Assembly: GCA_945901965.1 (NCBI GenBank)
Contig: CAMDMN010000027.1
Location: forward strand, 1-13,982
Direction: 5' to 3'
Source: Legionella genomosp. 1
Lineage (GTDB): Bacteria > Pseudomonadota > Gammaproteobacteria > Legionellales > Legionellaceae
Length of the DNA: 13,982 nt
Shown: piece after piece, positions 12,074-13,982 of the stretch
Layout of the letters: the number at the start of each line of letters is the position of its first letter
Numbering within the stretch: the first letter of the stretch is position 1
Position numbers and translations under genes: made by a program
The notes under the pieces: generated by a model
Databases searched by the model: none
What the model was told of the DNA's origin: nothing
The model's input: only the letters and a program-made list of their open reading frames with translations

Positions 12074-13903
12074 ATGATTGAAAAAATACGTAACATCGCC
12101 ATTATCGCTCACGTAGATCATGGTAAAACTACTTTAGTCGATAAATTATTACAACAAACCGGCACCTTAAATGAGCGTGCTCCTAAAGTTGAACGACTAA
12201 TGGATTCAAATGCCTTAGAAAAGGAACGTGGTATTACCATTCTTGCAAAAAACACTTGTGTACACTGGAATGGTCACCAAATTAATATCGTTGATACCCC
12301 AGGACATGCCGATTTCGGTGGTGAAGTTGAGCGGATCCTTTCTATGGTAGATAGCGTGCTGCTTCTTGTTGACGCTGTTGACGGTCCAATGCCACAAACC
12401 CGTTTTGTTACTCAAAAAGCTTTTGCTCAAGGTTTAAATCCTATTGTTGTAATTAATAAAATTGACCGTCCAGGGGCTAGACCTCATTGGGTAGTGGATC
12501 AAGTTTTTGATCTTTTTGATAATTTAGGTGCTAATGACACACAATTAGATTTCCCTATTGTTTATGCCTCAGCCTTAAATGGTTATGCAAAACTTAATTT
12601 AGAAGATGAATCTAGTAATATGGATCCTCTCCTCCAAACAATAGTTGACCGCGTATCAGCACCAGATGTAGATGCTGAAGGTCCTTTTCAAATGCAAATA
12701 AGCTCGCTTGATTATTCATCTTATGTAGGAACTATTGGTATTGGTCGTGTAAGTCGTGGTCATATTAAAGCAAAATCTCCGGTTAAAATCATTGATAAAG
12801 ATGGCGGCATCCGAAATGGTAGACTTTTACAATTACTTGGGTTTAAAGGTCTTGATCGTGTTGAAATTGAAGAAGCTCGTGCAGGAGACATTATTGCTGT
12901 TACTGGTATTGATCTACTAAATATTTCCGATACCATTTGCGATCCTAATGTAGTTGAAGCTTTACCTCCATTAATGGTTGATGAACCAACAATTAGCATG
13001 ACATTCCAAGTTAATGACTCTCCATTTGCGGGGCAAGAAGGTAAATTTGTCACCAGCCGTAAAATTAAAGAACGTCTGCAAACAGAATTACTACATAACG
13101 TAGCCTTACGAGTTGAAGATACCGAAGATCCTGATAAATTTAGAGTGTCGGGCCGAGGTGAGCTTCATTTATCTATCCTTATTGAAACTATGCGTCGGGA
13201 AGGGTATGAGATTGCAATCTGCAAACCAGAAGTAATATTACGTGAAGAAAATGGCGAACAAATGGAGCCTTATGAAAACCTAACGGTTGACATTGAGGAA
13301 GGCCATCAAGGTTCTATCATGGAGAAATTAGGTGAGCGCCGTGGTGAATTACAAAATATGGTGCCAGATGGCAAGGGACGTGTACGACTTGATTACAAAA
13401 TACCTACACGTGGTCTTATAGGCTTCCATACTGAATTTTTATCAAGCACATCGGGTACTGGTTTGTTATACCATGTATTTGATCATTATGGCCCTGCCAT
13501 TCGCGGAAGAATTGGTAAACGTAATAGTGGCGTGCTTATTGCTAATTGCCATGGGACCGCTCGTGGTTTTGCCTTATTTAATTTACAAGAACGTGGAAGA
13601 TTATTTATCGAACCACAAACTTCTTGTTATGAAGGCATGATAGTAGGAATTCATGCGCGTGATAATGACTTAGTTGTTAATGTTACTAAAGAGAAACAAT
13701 TAACGAATATGCGTGCTTCAGGAACTGATGAAAATATTGTATTAACTCCTGCGATTAAATATTCACTAGAACAAGCGCTAGAATTTATTGATGATGATGA
13801 ACTTGTAGAAGTAACACCACAATCAATAAGACTACGCAAAAAAGAACTTTTAGAACATGCACGGAAGAAATCATCAAGGGCCAATAATGATGATAAGTCT
13901 TAA
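12074..13903 (+). CDS. typA: Ribosome-associated GTPase TypA/BipA
   Basis: A 609-residue translational GTPase, about the length of E. coli BipA (607), starting MIEKIRNIAIIAHVDHGK as that protein does. G motifs are intact: G1 AHVDHGKT (12-19), the switch segment ERGIT (51-55), G3 DTPGH (74-78), G4 NKID (128-131) and G5 in YASALNG. Beyond the EF-G-like domains, the BipA-specific C-terminal part is present (RGLIGFHTEFL, LTNMRASGTDE, ALEFIDDDELVEVTP) with a basic Lys/Arg tail. The protein binds the ribosome in competition with RelA-type factors and supports large-subunit assembly and stress adaptation, especially at low temperature. The ATG at 12074 is preferred over a TTG four codons upstream because of its ribosome site and the family N-terminus. 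It is probably a single-gene unit; an inverted repeat starts 13 bases after the stop. Confidence 0.97.
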   Translation: MIEKIRNIAIIAHVDHGKTTLVDKLLQQTGTLNERAPKVERLMDSNALEKERGITILAKNTCVHWNGHQINIVDTPGHADFGGEVERILSMVDSVLLLVDAVDGPMPQTRFVTQKAFAQGLNPIVVINKIDRPGARPHWVVDQVFDLFDNLGANDTQLDFPIVYASALNGYAKLNLEDESSNMDPLLQTIVDRVSAPDVDAEGPFQMQISSLDYSSYVGTIGIGRVSRGHIKAKSPVKIIDKDGGIRNGRLLQLLGFKGLDRVEIEEARAGDIIAVTGIDLLNISDTICDPNVVEALPPLMVDEPTISMTFQVNDSPFAGQEGKFVTSRKIKERLQTELLHNVALRVEDTEDPDKFRVSGRGELHLSILIETMRREGYEIAICKPEVILREENGEQMEPYENLTVDIEEGHQGSIMEKLGERRGELQNMVPDGKGRVRLDYKIPTRGLIGFHTEFLSSTSGTGLLYHVFDHYGPAIRGRIGKRNSGVLIANCHGTARGFALFNLQERGRLFIEPQTSCYEGMIVGIHARDNDLVVNVTKEKQLTNMRASGTDENIVLTPAIKYSLEQALEFIDDDELVEVTPQSIRLRKKELLEHARKKSSRANNDDKS

Positions 13904-13916
13904 TTAAAAAATAGAT

Positions 13917-13982
13917 GTAGGGTGGGCAAAGCGATAGCGTGCCCACCAATGCCTAACCGTGTGGTGGGCACGCTATCGCTTT
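13917..13982. repeat. Inverted repeat of the GTAGGGTGGGC family, cut by the window end
   Basis: The left arm 13917-13948 begins GTAGGGTGGGCAAAGCGATA. The right arm starts TGGTGGGCACGCTATCGC at 13962, and all 21 bases visible before the window ends are the exact reverse complement of the left arm. It belongs to the family of the element at 929-1022, with the central GCGATAGC replacing its AACGCAGT. Being 13 bases past the typA stop, it may act as a terminator. Confidence 0.8.

Overview
The window is AT-rich DNA, roughly one third G+C by eye, from a gammaproteobacterium. The housekeeping proteins (PrkA/YeaG, YeaH, SpoVR/YcgB, Hsp33, BipA/TypA) are close to enterobacterial family members in length and motifs. 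The low G+C, the many dispersed palindromic repeats and the two large orphan proteins with membrane segments point to a Legionella/Coxiella-type host-associated lineage. That placement is an inference; no rRNA or other decisive marker is present.

Layout. (1) 40-819, minus: a 2-oxoglutarate/Fe(II) oxygenase-like protein. It is divergent from the next operon across a 395-bp gap that holds a perfect 31-bp inverted repeat and a stationary-phase-type promoter. (2) 1215-5954, plus: a tight three-gene operon, prkA (yeaG) - yeaH - spoVR (ycgB). This is the conserved AAA+ kinase / von Willebrand A (vWA) protein / SpoVR stress module. (3) 6232-7788 and 8134-9954, plus: two unrecognised proteins. The first has a helical N-terminus, a duplicated Pro/Ser/Thr-rich linker, an acidic stretch, a membrane hairpin and a glutamate-rich C-terminal tail resembling a Dot/Icm secretion signal. 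The second is a multi-pass membrane protein. (4) 10085-10930, plus: hslO (Hsp33), convergent with a small unrecognised soluble protein on the minus strand (11095-11592). (5) 12074-13903, plus: typA/bipA.

The gaps are crowded with repeats of at least five kinds. The most striking are two composite elements of about 210 bp (7803-8009 and 11685-11901). They share the same outer inverted-repeat shell, but each encloses a different, unrelated inner palindrome. Part of the shell is also shared with the simple inverted repeats at 929-1022 and 13917-13982, so the families look modular.

Functionally, prkA-yeaH-spoVR, Hsp33 and TypA share a theme of starvation, oxidative and translational stress. The two orphan proteins are the best candidates for lineage-specific, possibly host-directed functions. 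I saw no tRNA, rRNA, CRISPR array, complete transposase or prophage gene.
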